This document shows, one piece after another, positions 11,961 to 24,993 of a stretch of 64,000 nt of DNA. Each line of letters starts with the position of its first letter. Position 1 is the stretch's first letter. The DNA is from Tolypeutes matacus (Eukaryota; Chordata; Mammalia; Cingulata; Chlamyphoridae). A model generated the notes under the pieces. The model had not been told where the DNA came from. It worked only from the letters and a program-made list of their open reading frames with translations, and made no database searches. The DNA lies in NCBI GenBank assembly GCA_026826555.1, contig JAKSZT010000116.1, positions 2,063,041 through 2,127,040 of the forward strand, given 5' to 3'. The position numbers were made by a program, and so were the translations under genes.

Positions 11961-14790
11961 CTTAAAGTTTTATTGATATGTGACCCATAATACATCATGT
12001 GGGCAAAGTGAAAAATGAGTGGCTTTTAAAAAGCTGTTGAAAAGGTCTTTTTTAAAATTATGAACTGAAATGGATATTTGATGGAAAGAGAATGTTAATT
12101 TTAGAAGAGACTGTAGGTTAGGTTATATTTAATATAATCAATTATAAGAAAGGGATAATATAGAACAAACACATTTATAGGAAAATTGTCTAATGTTAAG
12201 GAAATAAATTATAACAAAATTTTAATTACTATATTCCCCATATAATACTTGGGCATTATAATGTCAAGGAGTGAAATAAATTTTTGTTTTCTCATGCAAT
12301 TTCCACAGAGGCATTCATTCTTTCTGAGTAGAAAATATCTTCTTTGGAAATTGCCTAAATTACCACACATAACAATATCTCTAGGAAAACCATAGTTTTT
12401 CTAACCAGCGTTCCTCAGTGCCATGGGATCTAAGGTCAGAGGAAGAAATTAGAATAGAATGAGAAAGAATTGTCATCTCATAGAAAAGCCAACATTATCA
12501 AAGAACACCATAGACCAGATACATTCCAGCTTAGGGCAATGGATAACTTTTCCATCTAACATGAAGTTGAAATTTTGAATTGAATTCCAAAATTACTCTG
12601 AGGGGTGGAGACTGGTAGACTAAAATCATGGTCATCCTGCCATTGCTAACCCAGCAATAATGGTCACTATGCAGTTGCTTGATACTGGCCTGGCTTGTCT
12701 TCTTTCTGCTCCTCCAAATCAGGGACTTTACCTTTATGGTGGACAAAAAATTGTGCAGAGTAATTATTTGGAGATTGGGCACATGGAGAATGAGCTTTTG
12801 AAAAATACAGCAGCAGGAGAGAAGGCATTGCTAAAAATAGAATAGAAAGAGGAGACCAAAGGAATCTGGGAAGAAAGAAACCAAGCTCTACTTCTCTTTT
12901 GAACTGTGGTGTGGTGTTGGTGGAAAATTAGAAGTGAAAGAAAAAATCCTCTAGCCAACTGAGGAGTATGTGGAAAAAATTAAAACACCAAAGTCTTCAA
13001 TGTAGACCAACCATATACCACCAACTGCTCAGACATCTTAAAGTCAGCCTATGAAAGTGTGTATTAAACATAAAGTATGGTCGTTTGCTGGTGGGAAAAA
13101 TGCCATAATATTTTACCATGATCTCAAAGAAATATTCTACCACATATTGTGTAATATTTGAGGAAAGAGGTTTGAGTATTCTGACCAGCTGCATAAATGT
13201 TTTTTTTTGAATTTACAAATTCTGTCAAGAAATACATATTAAGAAAAACAAGAATGTGGCCAATAGGAGGCTAAAATAGATATAATTCAGATTAGGATGA
13301 CGATATTTCCACCTAAAACAATTGGTGTATTTAAAATTAAGAAAAAAAAAATTTAAATCCTCAGTAAAATACCGATTTTTAAAGAAAGGTTAATTAACTA
13401 TTTTAGTCTACAAATAAATCTTTACTTAGACAGACTGAATATTTCCACAAACCCTGTCAATGTTAATTGGAAGTGAAAGGTTTTAGCACTTATAAATAGT
13501 AAACTCTTTAAAAATAAGAGGCTTCAAAGAGAAGAGCTCATGTTGCATGAATATTTTACATAAATTTTTGGACTAGATTTTCTTCCTAATAGTTATTGAA
13601 ATAATATTAAACTTCTCTAACTTGGAGAATAATAATGAGAGTACAAAAAATGCTTCTCAGTGATTCCTCCATTTTTGAATAATCATAATTTTAAACCGAT
13701 AATTCAGAGATCATTTTCCATGACTACATGATGTTTTCTGAATGTTTAATAGCTCTGTGCTTTTTTTCAATCAAATCATTCCTTAGTTTCTAGGACATCA
13801 TTGCATTGTTCTAGACTGCAGAGAGATGGTGATGCAGGTATCCATATATAAATACCTGCTCTTGTGACATATTGTAATTTTTTAGAGGGTATTGGAAATA
13901 CTATCAAACTCATTCTTACAAAGGAATAGAATCCTCATATACAAAAAATGAAAACAAAAAAACTCAGAATACAAACAACTCCCAACCTCCAATTTCCTGC
14001 TGAGTCTTGGGAAAGAAACTGACAACAACCAGAAGAGAAAAAGGGACTTGTAAGCTCCACAAAGTGGCAAAGAGTGGCTCAAATGTTTACAAGACATCAT
14101 GCAGGAGAGGAATGGTTCATGAAAGACAAGGACATAACCCATCAAGACGAGGGTACTGCCCTCCAGTCTATGAAAAATTGGTAATTGCCTCCAACAATGA
14201 AGAAACACAAAAGGAAAACCACTTTAGAGAAATAGGTAATTCCAAAGCTACATATTTGTCTCTCACCACCCTCTTTCTCTTAATATATATTTTTAGTGAT
14301 GCATATCAATCATATATGAACATACATAAACTTGAAGTCTAGACCAGAAATCACAACCTTAGAAAATAAAGGGGCATAACAACTTACAATAGTCCCATGC
14401 TCACATCTCCAGAAGAAACTTGAATAGTGATTCATTTTTAAAAATTTCCCTGAGCACCTTTGAAACACGACTAATAATTATTATCCATGGCTCAACTTCA
14501 GTATTTAATTCCTCACATCCTCACAATTTTTTAAAAAAAATCTGTTTTATTGAGACATATTAAACCAATATACTATTTATCCAATGTTAATATTCCCTGG
14601 TCCTTGTTATATTCATAGAGGTGTGCATTGATCTCTTCAACCATAATTAAACTCTTTCAATAGCTGTAGAATAATTATAAAAAGTAAAAAAAAAGCAGAA
14701 CAAGCAAGAAATCACTCACCTCTCAATTGCTTTGTTGAAACTGCCATGCATAGGAGTTTTTCTGGCCATCCTTGAGCAAATATTTTTGTT
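11961..14790 (+). repeat. Satellite unit 5 (long form)
   Basis: This is a long unit of about 2,830 bases with module B at about 12,119-13,692 and its anchor at 13,839. Confidence 0.87.
12119..13692 (+). repeat. Module B (unit 5)
   Basis: This copy of module B starts right after ctgtaggtta and ends at the taaaccgataattcag junction. It is about 1.57 kb and is collinear with the module in units 2 and 6. Confidence 0.82.
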
Positions 14791-14951
14791 TATCTATCAG
14801 TTTTATTGATATATGATCTCATACCACATCATTTGGAAAATGTGAGCAATGAATGGCTTTTATAAAGCTGTTGAAAAAGTTTTTATTTTAAAATTATGAA
14901 CTTAAAAGTATATTAGATTGAAAGAGAATGTTAATTTAAAAGTAAGTGTGG

Positions 14952-16065
14952 GTTAGGTTAGAATTAATATAATTAATGATAAGAAAAGGATAGTATGGCA
15001 CAAACACATTTAAAGGAAAATAATTAATCTGAAGTAATGAAAATAAATTACAAGAAAATACTAAATATTATATTCCCCATAAAATACTTGGACATTATAA
15101 TCTCAAGGAGTGAAATATAATTTTGTTATACCTTGCAATTTCCATTAAAACAATCATTCTTTCTAAGAAAAAAATTTCCTCCTTTGAAATTGCAAACATT
15201 TCATTTACTAAATTATCTCACATAACAAAATCACTAGGAAAACCATAGTATTTCAATCCAGCAATCCCCAGAGCAATGGAATCAAAGGGTCAATGAAGAA
15301 ATTAGAATAGAATGAGAAAGTAATGCCCTCTCAATAAAGAGTCAACATTATCAAAAGTCATGAGACAAGACATACGTCCCAACTTAGGGCAATGGATAAA
15401 TTATCAGGTAACATGAAATTGAACTTTTGTACTGGATTCCAAAAGGGCTGCCAGGGGTTTGGCACACTAAAATCATGGTCATCCTGCCATTGCTGACCCA
15501 GGAAATATAGCCATGAGGCTCTTCCTAACAACTAGCCTGGCTTGTCTCCTTTCTGCTCCTCCAAAAGAGGGAACTCAGCTGGGTGCAGCACAAACAATTC
15601 AGCAGACAAATTATTTGGAACTTGACAGCATGGAGAATAGGCTGTTTGGAAAAGACAGCAGCAGAAGAGAAGGCACTATTAAAAATAGAAAATAAAGAGG
15701 AGAACAATGGAATCCTGGACAAAGAACCCAAGCTCTAATTCTCTTTTGCAGTGTGGTGTGGTACTGGTTGAAATCTAGAAGCAAAGAAAAATCCACTTGC
15801 CAACTCAGGAGCATGTGGAAAAAATTTAAAAACAAGAGCATTCAAAACAAACACACCATATACAACCAACTATCCAGACATATTGTAGGCATGGTATGAA
15901 AGTGTGTTTTCAACAAAAAGTATGGTCACTGGCTTTTGGAAACCATGCCATGATATTTTATCATGATCTTTAAGAAATATTCCACCACATGTGGTGTGAC
16001 GCTAGAGGAAAGTGACTTGAATATTCTGGCCAACTGCATAGATTTTTTTTTCAGTTTATACATTC

Positions 16066-16116
<51 letters not shown>

Positions 16117-16566
16117 GCAAAACAAGAATGTGGTCAATTGGAGGTGAAAATTAGACATAATTCAGATTAGGACGATTATATTCCCTCATACACCCATTTG
16201 GTGTATTTAAAATTAAGAAAAAAATTCTTAATTCTCAGTATTATACAGATTTTAAAAGAATGGTTAATTAACTCTTTTGGTCTACAAATAAACCTTTATT
16301 TAGACAGAAAGTATTAATCCACACACCCTGTCCAGGCTAATTGGAAATGAAAGGATTTAGCACTTATGAATAGGAAATTCTTTAAAAATAAGAGGCTTCA
16401 AAGAGAAGAGTTCCTGTGCCATGCATATTTTACATAAATTTTTGACTAGATTTTCTTCCTAATAGTTATTGAAGGAATATGAAACTACTCTAACTTGGAG
16501 AATAATAATGGGAGGACAAGAAATGCTTCTCAGTAATTCCTCCATTTTTGAATATTCAAAATTTTA
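14952..16566 (+). repeat. Module B (unit 6)
   Basis: This copy of module B is slightly longer than the others, partly because of an A-run and (TA)n tract at 16,069-16,113. Confidence 0.82.
16080..16113. repeat. (TA)n microsatellite
   Basis: About 17 uninterrupted TA dinucleotides follow an A-run inside module B of unit 6. Other module B copies have only a short A/T run at this place, so the expansion arose after the units diverged. Confidence 0.95.
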
Positions 16567-18427
16567 AATAGATAATTCAGAGATCTTTTTACATGACTTC
16601 CAGAATGTTTTCTGAATGTTTAGAAACTCTGGTTTTTGTTTCAATGAAATCATTCCTTTTTTACTGGACAGCTTTGGGCTGTTTTTGAGTGCAGAGAATT
16701 GTGATGCAGTTTCCATATCTAAATAACTGCTCTAATGATTTATTGTAATTTTTTAGAAAGTATTGTAAATAAAATCAAAATCATTCTTAAAATAAACAGA
16801 ATCCACATATATACAAATAAAAACACAAGAATTCAGAGTATAAACAGCTCCCTAAATCCAAAATCTCCTATGGCTTTTGAAAGTTCCTGCCAATACACAA
16901 AAGAGCAAAAGGAACTGGTAGGGTGCAGAAGTTGACAAAGAGTGACTTAAGTGTTCATAAGTCATCATGGGTTTGAAGAATCATTCATAAAATTCATGGA
17001 CCAAAACCATCAAGCAGACTATACTGCCCTCCATTTTATGCATCCATGATTTTACCTACCCACAATGAAGAAAAACAAAAGGCAGAACAATTTAGACAAA
17101 TAGTTAATTCCAAAATTTCATGTTTGACCCTCACCACCCTCTTTTGCTTAATATAGATTTTCATTGATGAATATCAATTATACATGAAAAAGCATAAACC
17201 TGAAGTCTAGAGCAGAAATCATGACCGTAGAATATAAATGGGCATAACAGATTCTAGGGCCCCTACGCACATCTGCAGAAACTTGAATTGTGATTCATTT
17301 TTTTTAATTGGCCAGAACATTCTGAAACAAGACTAATAACTATGATTCATGGCTCAACTGAGTGTACAATTCTGAAATCCCCATGATTTTTAAAACAAAT
17401 CTGGTTTACTGAGACATATTAAACCAATATCCTATGTATCCCATGTTTACAAACCCCGGTGTGTGGTATATTCACAGAGGTGTACATTCATAGCTTCAAT
17501 CATTATTAAACCTTTTCCATATCTCTAAAATAATTATAATAAATAAAGAAAAATCAGAAAAATAAACAAGAAATTATTCACATCTCAATTGCTTTAGTTG
17601 ACTCTGATTCTTAGTGGTTTTTCTGGCCATTCTTGAACAACTTTTTTTGTTTATCTCTCTTTTTTATTGATATGTGATCACATACTACATCATGCAGACT
17701 AGGTAAAGAATGAATAGTTTTTAAAGCGGTTGAAAATGTATTTATTTTAAAATTAGGAAACTGAAACAGATATTAGATTGATAGAAAATGTTAATTTTAA
17801 AAGGGAGTGAAGGTAAATTGATAATTCAGAGGAGATCTTTTTCCATAATTTCATGAAAGTTTGCTGAATGTTTAGAAGACTCTGGATTTTGTTTCAGGGA
17901 AAACATTCCTGAATTTCTGAACATCATTGGGCTGTTCTTGAGGATAGAAAGATTGTGATGCAGGTATCCATATATAAATATCTGCTCTTATGACATATTG
18001 TAATTTTTTAGAAAGTATTCGAAGTAAAATCAACAATACACAAATGAAAAGCCAAAAACTCAGAGTACAAATTGATCTCAGCCTCCAAATTTCTCCTATG
18101 GTTATGAAGGACCTTGCCAACACCCAGAAGACAAAAAGGGACTTGTAGTGTCCACAAGGTGACAAAGAGTAACTCAAATGTTTACAAGATATCATGGGTG
18201 AGAGGAATGGTTCATATAACCAAAGAGCAAATCCATCTAGCACAATTTACCTCCCTCCATTCTATGCATGCATTATCATACCCTTCAATAGTGAAGAAAC
18301 TCAAAAGGAAGAGCACTTTATAGAAATAAGTAAATCCAAAGATTCATACTTGTATATCACCACACTCTTTCTCTTAATAAATATTTTTAGTGATGCATAT
18401 CAGTCATACATGAACATACATAAACTT

Positions 18428-18735
18428 GCCAAAAACCAGAAGGACAAAGGGACTTTTATGGTCTACAAGATGACAAAGAGTGACTCAAAGATTTATAGAT
18501 ATCATGGGGGCGGGTAATGGTTCATAAAAATCAAGAACCTAGACCATCAAGCAGAGTGTACCACCCTCCATTCTATGAACGTTTGATTATAGCCTCCAAC
18601 CATTAAGAAACCAAAAGGAAGAGCACTTTAGAGAAATAGGTAATTCCAAAGATTCATATTTGTCTCTAACCACCCTATCTATCTTAATATATATTTTTAG
18701 CGATGCATATCAATCATACATGAATGTATATAAAT
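18428..18735 (+). repeat. Partial internal duplication within satellite unit 7
   Basis: At about 18,428 the sequence leaves the unit after cataaacttg and returns to the earlier ccaaaaaccagaaggac position. The segment at about 18,115-18,428 is therefore present twice. The shared letters cttgcc at both sites suggest a micro-homology-driven event. Confidence 0.75.
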
Positions 18736-18938
18736 TTGAAGTCTAGAGCAGAAATCACAACCTTAGAAAATAAAGGGAAATAACACATTACAGTCCCATC
18801 TCCCACAGAAACTTTAATTGTGATTCATTTTTAAAAATTGACCAAGCATTTCTGAAACATGGCTAATAACTATTATCCATAGCTCAACTTGGGTGTACAA
18901 TTCATGACATCCTCATGAATTTTAAAATGAATCTGTTT

Positions 18939-18951
18939 CAATGAGACATAT
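18939..18951 (+). repeat. Left target-site duplication of small L1 fragment
   Basis: The 13-base repeat caatgagacatat is repeated at 19,377-19,389, on either side of the inserted L1 fragment. Confidence 0.88.
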
Positions 18952-19376
18952 GTTTTTTCTTTTTTAATTTATTTTTATTGTGGGTAAAAATCAAAATTCT
19001 CACAATACATACAAACATTTGCAAAATGATATATAAATATATATGCATATATGTGTATTTGCTTACAAAAATGTTATTTATATATATATATACATATATT
19101 TTAAGAGGTGCTTAGATCACCCAAAACATCACACGGAACCCACTGGGACCCCCATGCCGCCCACTTCCCACACCTCCCACCACATCCCACACAAACATCT
19201 CCCACAAGTGTGGCCCACCACCCTCAATGAACTTACACATCCTGGAGCCTTGCCACCAACCATAGACCACAGTTCACACTGTAGACCACACTCTCTCCCA
19301 CTCAGTTCTGAATGGTGTGTGCTGATTTAAAATGGCCTACATCCATTGCCACAACAGTACTCAGGACAACCTCCAA
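18952..19376 (-). mobile_element. Very short 5'-truncated L1 3' fragment, minus strand
   Basis: On the minus strand this is the last ~425 bases of the L1 3' region, ending in an A-rich tail seen here as T-rich 18,952-18,979. It is collinear with 35,040-35,460. Target-site duplications of 13 bases flank it, so it is an ordinary target-primed insertion. The (TA)n tract at about 19,076-19,100 is part of the L1 3' region. Confidence 0.92.
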
Positions 19377-19389
19377 CAATGAGACATAT
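19377..19389 (+). repeat. Right target-site duplication of small L1 fragment
   Basis: This is the second copy of caatgagacatat, bounding the L1 fragment on the right. Confidence 0.88.
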
Positions 19390-19761
19390 TTAAACAAAGT
19401 CTTTTTTATGCAATGTGTACATTCCCTGGTCCTTGGTTTATTCACAGTGGTGAGAATTCATCTCTTCAATCATTATTAAAACTTTTCAATAGCTTTATAA
19501 TATTATAATAATAAAGAAAAAAAGAGAAAAATCTCATGATATCACAATTGTTTGCTGAATGTTTAGAAGGCTCCAGATTCTGTTTCAAAGAAACCATTCC
19601 TGATTTTCTGGACATCATTAGGCTGTTCTCACATGCAGAGAGATTTGATGCAGGTATCTGTATGTAAATACCTGCTCTTATGACAAATTGTAATTTTTAG
19701 AAAGTATTGGAAATAAAATCAAACTCATTCTTTCAAAGAAACAGAATCCATATATACACAA

Positions 19762-20660
19762 TTGGCTCCTGAGGGCTTTGGAGACACCTAGGTCCTATAT
19801 AAGGGGGGATAGTCCCAGAGATTGATGCCTAAACTTTGGGCTCTTCTTTGGAATCTGTGCTCCTGAGAGTGACAGAGTTGGACTCCAATAAGTCCTTCCT
19901 GCACATGGACCATCAGTCCCTTCTATTCAAACCTGTATGTGATGCTAGAGTTTGTAGGTGCACTTCCAGAGACTGGAGCTTCTGGCTTACCTATATGCCA
20001 GCTGTGCCCAAAACTCTGGAGCTGCAACTCTAACTCTACAACTCAATGGATTCACCCAAGTCACCTGGTGAGGAGACGATGATGGACAACTGTCATCCCA
20101 GGGACTGGAGAGAGCCTGCAGCTGAAGGAAGGATAATCCCATCCACCATATCCATGGAATATAAGCCCACTCTCACTTAGAGCTAGAGTGGACATCACAA
20201 TCCTTGTCCCCATAGGATTGGGGGAAGTGCTATGGACTAGAGTCAACTTAATGGAATTCTCCTTTAGATATATTGTGATTCAAGCAATGGAATAAATTAT
20301 AACAATAAGGTGGAGCCAGTGGCCACTAGACACTTTTGGGGCAAGGAGAGGAAGAGCAGTTGTAATACAGGGGCATTTTCAGGACTTGGGGTTTGTCCTG
20401 AGTAACCTTGTGGCGATGCATATAGGCCATTTTACATCAGCATGTACCATGCAGAAATATGTGTGAGGGAGTGTGGACTACGATTTGAGCTGTGGCCTAT
20501 GCTTAGTGGCAAAGCCACATGATGTGTATGTCCATTGCTGGCAATGTTCCACACTAATGAAAGATGTTTTTGTAGAATGTTATGGGAAGTGTGGGAGGTG
20601 GGGAACATGGGAATCCCTGTAAGTTCTGTGTAATATTTAGCTAATCTAAGCACCTTTAAA

Positions 20661-20692
<32 letters not shown>

Positions 20693-20818
20693 CATGTGAG
20701 GTAGCAAATGCACATATATACATATATATTTATATATCATTTTACAAATATTGGTTTGTATTGCAAAAATTTTGATATTTAACCACATTGAAAAAAAATA
20801 AAAAAAAACAAAAAAAAA
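19762..20818 (+). mobile_element. 5'-truncated L1 3' fragment, plus strand
   Basis: This is collinear with 34,424-35,475 of the larger L1. It begins at ctcctgagggctttggag, carries the TATA-like box at about 19,795-19,805 and a (TA)n tract at 20,665-20,692, and ends in an A-rich tail (20,789-20,818). No target-site duplication is visible. The satellite phase jumps from the atatacacaa position to the aaatctgtttta position across it, so about 600 bases of satellite are missing. Confidence 0.9.
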
Positions 20819-23800
20819 TCTGTTTTATTCAGATATATTAAAACAGTATTTTTTTTACCAACATGTACTTACCCTGGTCCTTGTTATATTCATAGTGATG
20901 TGCATTCATCTCTTCAATCATTATTAAATCTTTTCAATAACTCTATAATAATTATAATAAATAAAGAAATTCCTGAAGAATAAAGAAGAAATTATTCACC
21001 TCTCAACCATTTGTTGACACTGACATACATAGGTGTTTTTCTGGCTGTCTTTGAACAACTTTTTGTGTTTATATATCAGTTTTAATGATATGTTATCCAA
21101 TACTACATCATGTGGAACAAGTGAACAATGAATGGCTTTTTAAAAGCTGTTGAGAAGGTCATTATTTTAAAATTATGAACTGAAACAAATATTTAAGTTG
21201 AAAGAAAATGTTAGTTTTAAAGGAGTATAGGTAAATTTATAATTCAGAGGAGACCTTTTTCCATGATTTCACGAATGTTTACTGAATGTTTAGAAGGCTC
21301 TAGATTGTTTTTCAAGTAAACAATTCCTGATTTTTGGACATCTTTGGGATATTCTTGGGTGCAGAGAGATTTTGATGCAGGTATCCATATATAAATACCT
21401 GCTCTTATGACATATTGTAATTGTTTAGAAAATATTGGAAATAAAATAAAACTCATTCTTACAAAGAATCCGTATCCACATATAAACAAATGAAAACCCA
21501 TGAATTCAGTGTACAAATTGTTCCCAGCATCCAAATTTCTCCTATGGATTATGAACGACCTTGCCAATACCATGAAAAGAAAAAGGGACGTGTTTGGTCC
21601 AAAAGGTGAAAAAGAGTGGCTCAAATGTTTACACGATATCATGGGGGAGAGGAATATTTCATAAAAGTCAGAGACCTAAATCATGAAGCAGAGTTTACCG
21701 ACCTCCATTGTATGCACACGGGATTATAGCCACTAACAATGAAGAAACACAAAAGGAAGACCACTTTATAGAAATAGGTAACTCCAAACCTTAATAATTG
21801 TCTCTCACCACCCTCTTTTTCTTAATATACATTTTTAGTGACTAATAAAAATCACACATGAACATACATTAACTTGAAGACTAGAGCAGAAATCACGACC
21901 ATAGAAAATAAAGGGGCATAACAGATTAAAATGGTCAAATACATACATCTCCTGCATAAATTTGAATTGTGATTCATTTTTACAAATTGGCCAGAGCATT
22001 TCTGCAACACAACTAGTAACTGTAATCCATGGCTCAGCTTGGGTGTACAATTCCTGACATCCCCATGAATTTTAAATCAAATCTGTTTTATTGAGACATA
22101 TTAAACCAACATCTTTTTATCCAACGTGTAAATCCCTGGCCCTTGGTGTATTCACAGTGGTGTGCATTTGTCTCTTCAATCATTATAAAACCTTTTCATT
22201 AGCTCTATAATATTTATAATATATAAAGAAATACCACAAGAATAAATAAGAAATTATTCACCTCTCAATTCATTTCTGGGCACTGACATACATAGGTGTT
22301 TTTTGGGCTGTCTTTGAAGAACTTATTTAGTTTATCTATCAGTTTTATTGATATGTGACCCATACTACCTCATGTGGAAAAATTGAACAATGAATGGCAT
22401 TCTTAAAGTTGTTGAAAAATTCTTTATTTTAAAATTATGAACTGAAATGTATATTTGAAAGAAAATATTAATTTTAAAAGGTAGTGTAGGTAAATCAATA
22501 ATTCAGAGATCTGCCAAATGTTTAGAAAGCTCTGGATTTTGTTTCAATGAAACCTTTCCTGATTTTCCGGACACCATAGGGCAGTTCTTGAGTGCAGAGA
22601 GATTGTGATGCCGGTATCCATACATAAATACCTGTTCTTATGACATATTGTAACTTTTAGAAGTTATTGGAAATAAAATGAACTCATTCTTTCAATGAAA
22701 CAGAATCCATATGTACACAAATAAAACCCAGGAACTCAGAATACAAATAGATACAGAAAACAAATTTTTCTTATGACTTATGAATGGCCTTGCCAACACC
22801 CAGAAGAGAAAAAGGGGCATATAGTGACCACAAGGTGACAAAGAGTGAGTCAAATGTTTACATGATATCATGGGGGAGAGGAATGATTCATTAAAGTCAA
22901 GTATCTAATCCATCAAGCAGAGGGTACTGCCCTCTATTCTATGCACGCATTATTATATCTTCCAACAATGAAGAAACACAAAAGGAAGACCACTTTAGAG
23001 GAATAGACATTTCCAAAGCTTTATACTTAACCATCACCACTCTTAATATATGTTTTTAGTGATGCATATCATTCATACATGATTATACATAAAGTTGATT
23101 TCTGGAGCAGAAATCACAACGTTAGAAAATAAAGAGGCATAACAGCTTACAATGATCCCATCTCCTGCAAGAAGTAGAATTGTTATTCATTTATAAAAAT
23201 TGGCCACAGCATTTCTGAAACTCCACTAATAACTATTACCCATGGCTCATCTTGGTTGTACCATTCCTGAATTCCTGATATCCCAACGATTTTTAAAAGA
23301 AATCTGTTTTATTGAGATATATTAAAAAAATATCTTTTTTATCCAAGGGTACATTACCTGGTCCTTGTTATATTCACAGTGGTGTGTATTCGTCTCTTCA
23401 ACCACTACTAAACCTTTTCAATAGCTCTTTAATAATTATAATAAATACAGAAATTCCTGAAGAATAAATAAGAGATTATTCACCTTTCAATCCACTTGTT
23501 GACACTCACATACATAGGTGTTTTTCTGGCTGTCTTTGAACAACTTTTTTCTTTATCTATCAGTTTTATTGATATGTGATCCCATACAATATCACGTGGA
23601 CCAAGTGAACAATGAAGGTCATTTTTAAAGCTGTTGAGAAGGTCATTATTTTAAAATTAAGAATGTAAACAGATATTCGACTTAAAGAAAATGTAAATTT
23701 TAAGAGGGAGTGTAGGTAACTCGATAATTCTGAGGAGAGCTTTTTCCATGATTTCACGATTGTTTAGTCAATGTTTAGCAGGCTCTGGATTTTGTTTCAA

Positions 23801-24738
23801 GGAAACCATTCCTGATTTTCTGGACACCATTGGGCTTTTCTTGTGTTTAGGGAGATTGTAATGCAGGGATCCATATATAAATTCCTGCTCTTATGACGTA
23901 TTGTAATTTTATAGAAAGTATAGGAAATAAAATCAAGCTCATTCTTACAAAGAAACAGAATCCACATATACACAAATGAAAACACAGGAACTCAGAGTAC
24001 AAACAGTTCCCAGCTTCCAAATTTCGCCTATGGATTATAAGAACTTGCCAAAACCCAAAAGAGATAAAGGGACTGGTAGTGTCCACAAGGTGACAAATCG
24101 GGACACAAATGCTTACAGGATATCATGAGGGAGAGGAATGATTCATAAAATTCAAGGACCTAACCCAACAAATAGAGTGTACCAACCTCCATTCTATGCT
24201 CTCATGATTACAGCCTCCAACAATGAAGAAACACAAATGAGACACCACTTTAGAGAAATAGATCATTCTAAAGTTTATATTTGTCTCTCAACACACATTT
24301 ATCTTAATATATATTTTTAATGATGCATATCAATTATACTTGTACATACATGAACTTGAAGTCTAGAGCAGAAAACACAAACTTAGAAAATAAAAGGGCA
24401 GAACACCTTACATTGGTCAAATCTACAGCAGAAACTTGTATTGTGATTCATTTTTTAAAATTGGCCAGAGCATCTTTGAAACATGACTAATAACTCTTAT
24501 CCAAGGCTTCACTTGAGTGTAAAATTCCTGATATCCCCATGATTTTTAAAACAAATCTGATTTATTGAGATATATTAAACCAATATATTTTTATCCAACT
24601 TGTACATTCCCTGGTCCTTGATATATTCACAGTGGTGTGCATTCATCTCTTCAATCATTATTAAATCTTTTCAATAACTCAATAATAATAATAATAAATA
24701 TAGGAAACAAGAAGAATAAGAAAGAAGTTATTCACTTC

Positions 24739-24752
24739 TCAATCCATTTTTT
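24739..24752 (+). repeat. Left target-site duplication of SINE 1
   Basis: The 14-base repeat tcaatccatttttt recurs at 24,926-24,939. Confidence 0.9.
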
Positions 24753-24925
24753 TTAAAGATTTTATTTATTTATTCATCCATCCCCCCCTTGCTGCTCACA
24801 CTCGCTGGGCCAGCCAACCATGCTGTGCTGGCGGGCCCACCTCCACCAGGAGGCCCTGGGAACCAAACCCGGGGCCTCCCATATGGTAAACAGGAGCCCC
24901 ACTAATTGAGCCACAGCCGCTTCCC
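24753..24925 (-). mobile_element. tRNA-derived SINE, DAS-like (copy 1), minus strand
   Basis: On the minus strand the element starts gggaagcggctgtggctcaa and includes a box A-like tggctcaattagtgg. The box B-like sequence is gggtttggttccc. A hairpin of ctcc/ggag type surrounds the accatatggg segment, and the element ends in an A/T-rich tail (taaataaataaaatctttaa). It is about 170 bases long. The pattern resembles the tRNA-derived DAS-SINE group of Xenarthra, in a short form. That family link is from memory. Confidence 0.85.
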
Positions 24926-24939
24926 TCAATCCATTTTTT
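24926..24939 (+). repeat. Right target-site duplication of SINE 1
   Basis: This is the second copy of the 14-base repeat tcaatccatttttt. Confidence 0.9.
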
Positions 24940-24993
24940 GACACTGACATACATAGGTGTATTTCTGGTTGTCCTTGAACAACTTTTTTTTAA

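Larger units (their letters stand above)
14791..17652 (+). repeat. Satellite unit 6 (long form)
   Basis: This is a long unit of about 2,862 bases, adjacent to long unit 5. It contains module B at about 14,952-16,566, with a (TA)n expansion inside it, and its anchor is at 16,709. Confidence 0.87.
17653..21070 (+). repeat. Satellite units 7-8, rearranged, with two L1 insertions
   Basis: Anchors at 17,964 and 19,654 mark what were two short units. Unit 7 has a backward jump at about 18,428 that repeats some 310 bases. It is interrupted by an L1 fragment (18,952-19,376), and a deletion at about 19,527 joins the aataaagaaa segment to the atcatgatatcac segment. Unit 8 loses about 600 bases where the L1 fragment at 19,762-20,818 lies. 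Confidence 0.8.
21071..24993 (+). repeat. Satellite units 9-11 (short form)
   Basis: Phase markers lie at 21,071, 22,334 and 23,555, and anchors at 21,381, 22,614 and 23,867. Unit 11 is lengthened by a SINE insertion at 24,753-24,925. A longer minus-strand open frame (21,244-21,642, 132 residues) spans the anchor of unit 9, but it is not preserved in neighbouring units. Confidence 0.87.

Noticed and set aside
24753..24925. A tRNA gene (box A/B promoter and stem)
   Set aside because: The GC-rich body, absence of a full cloverleaf, A-rich tail and flanking target duplications show a SINE. The same holds at 55,114 and 57,867.
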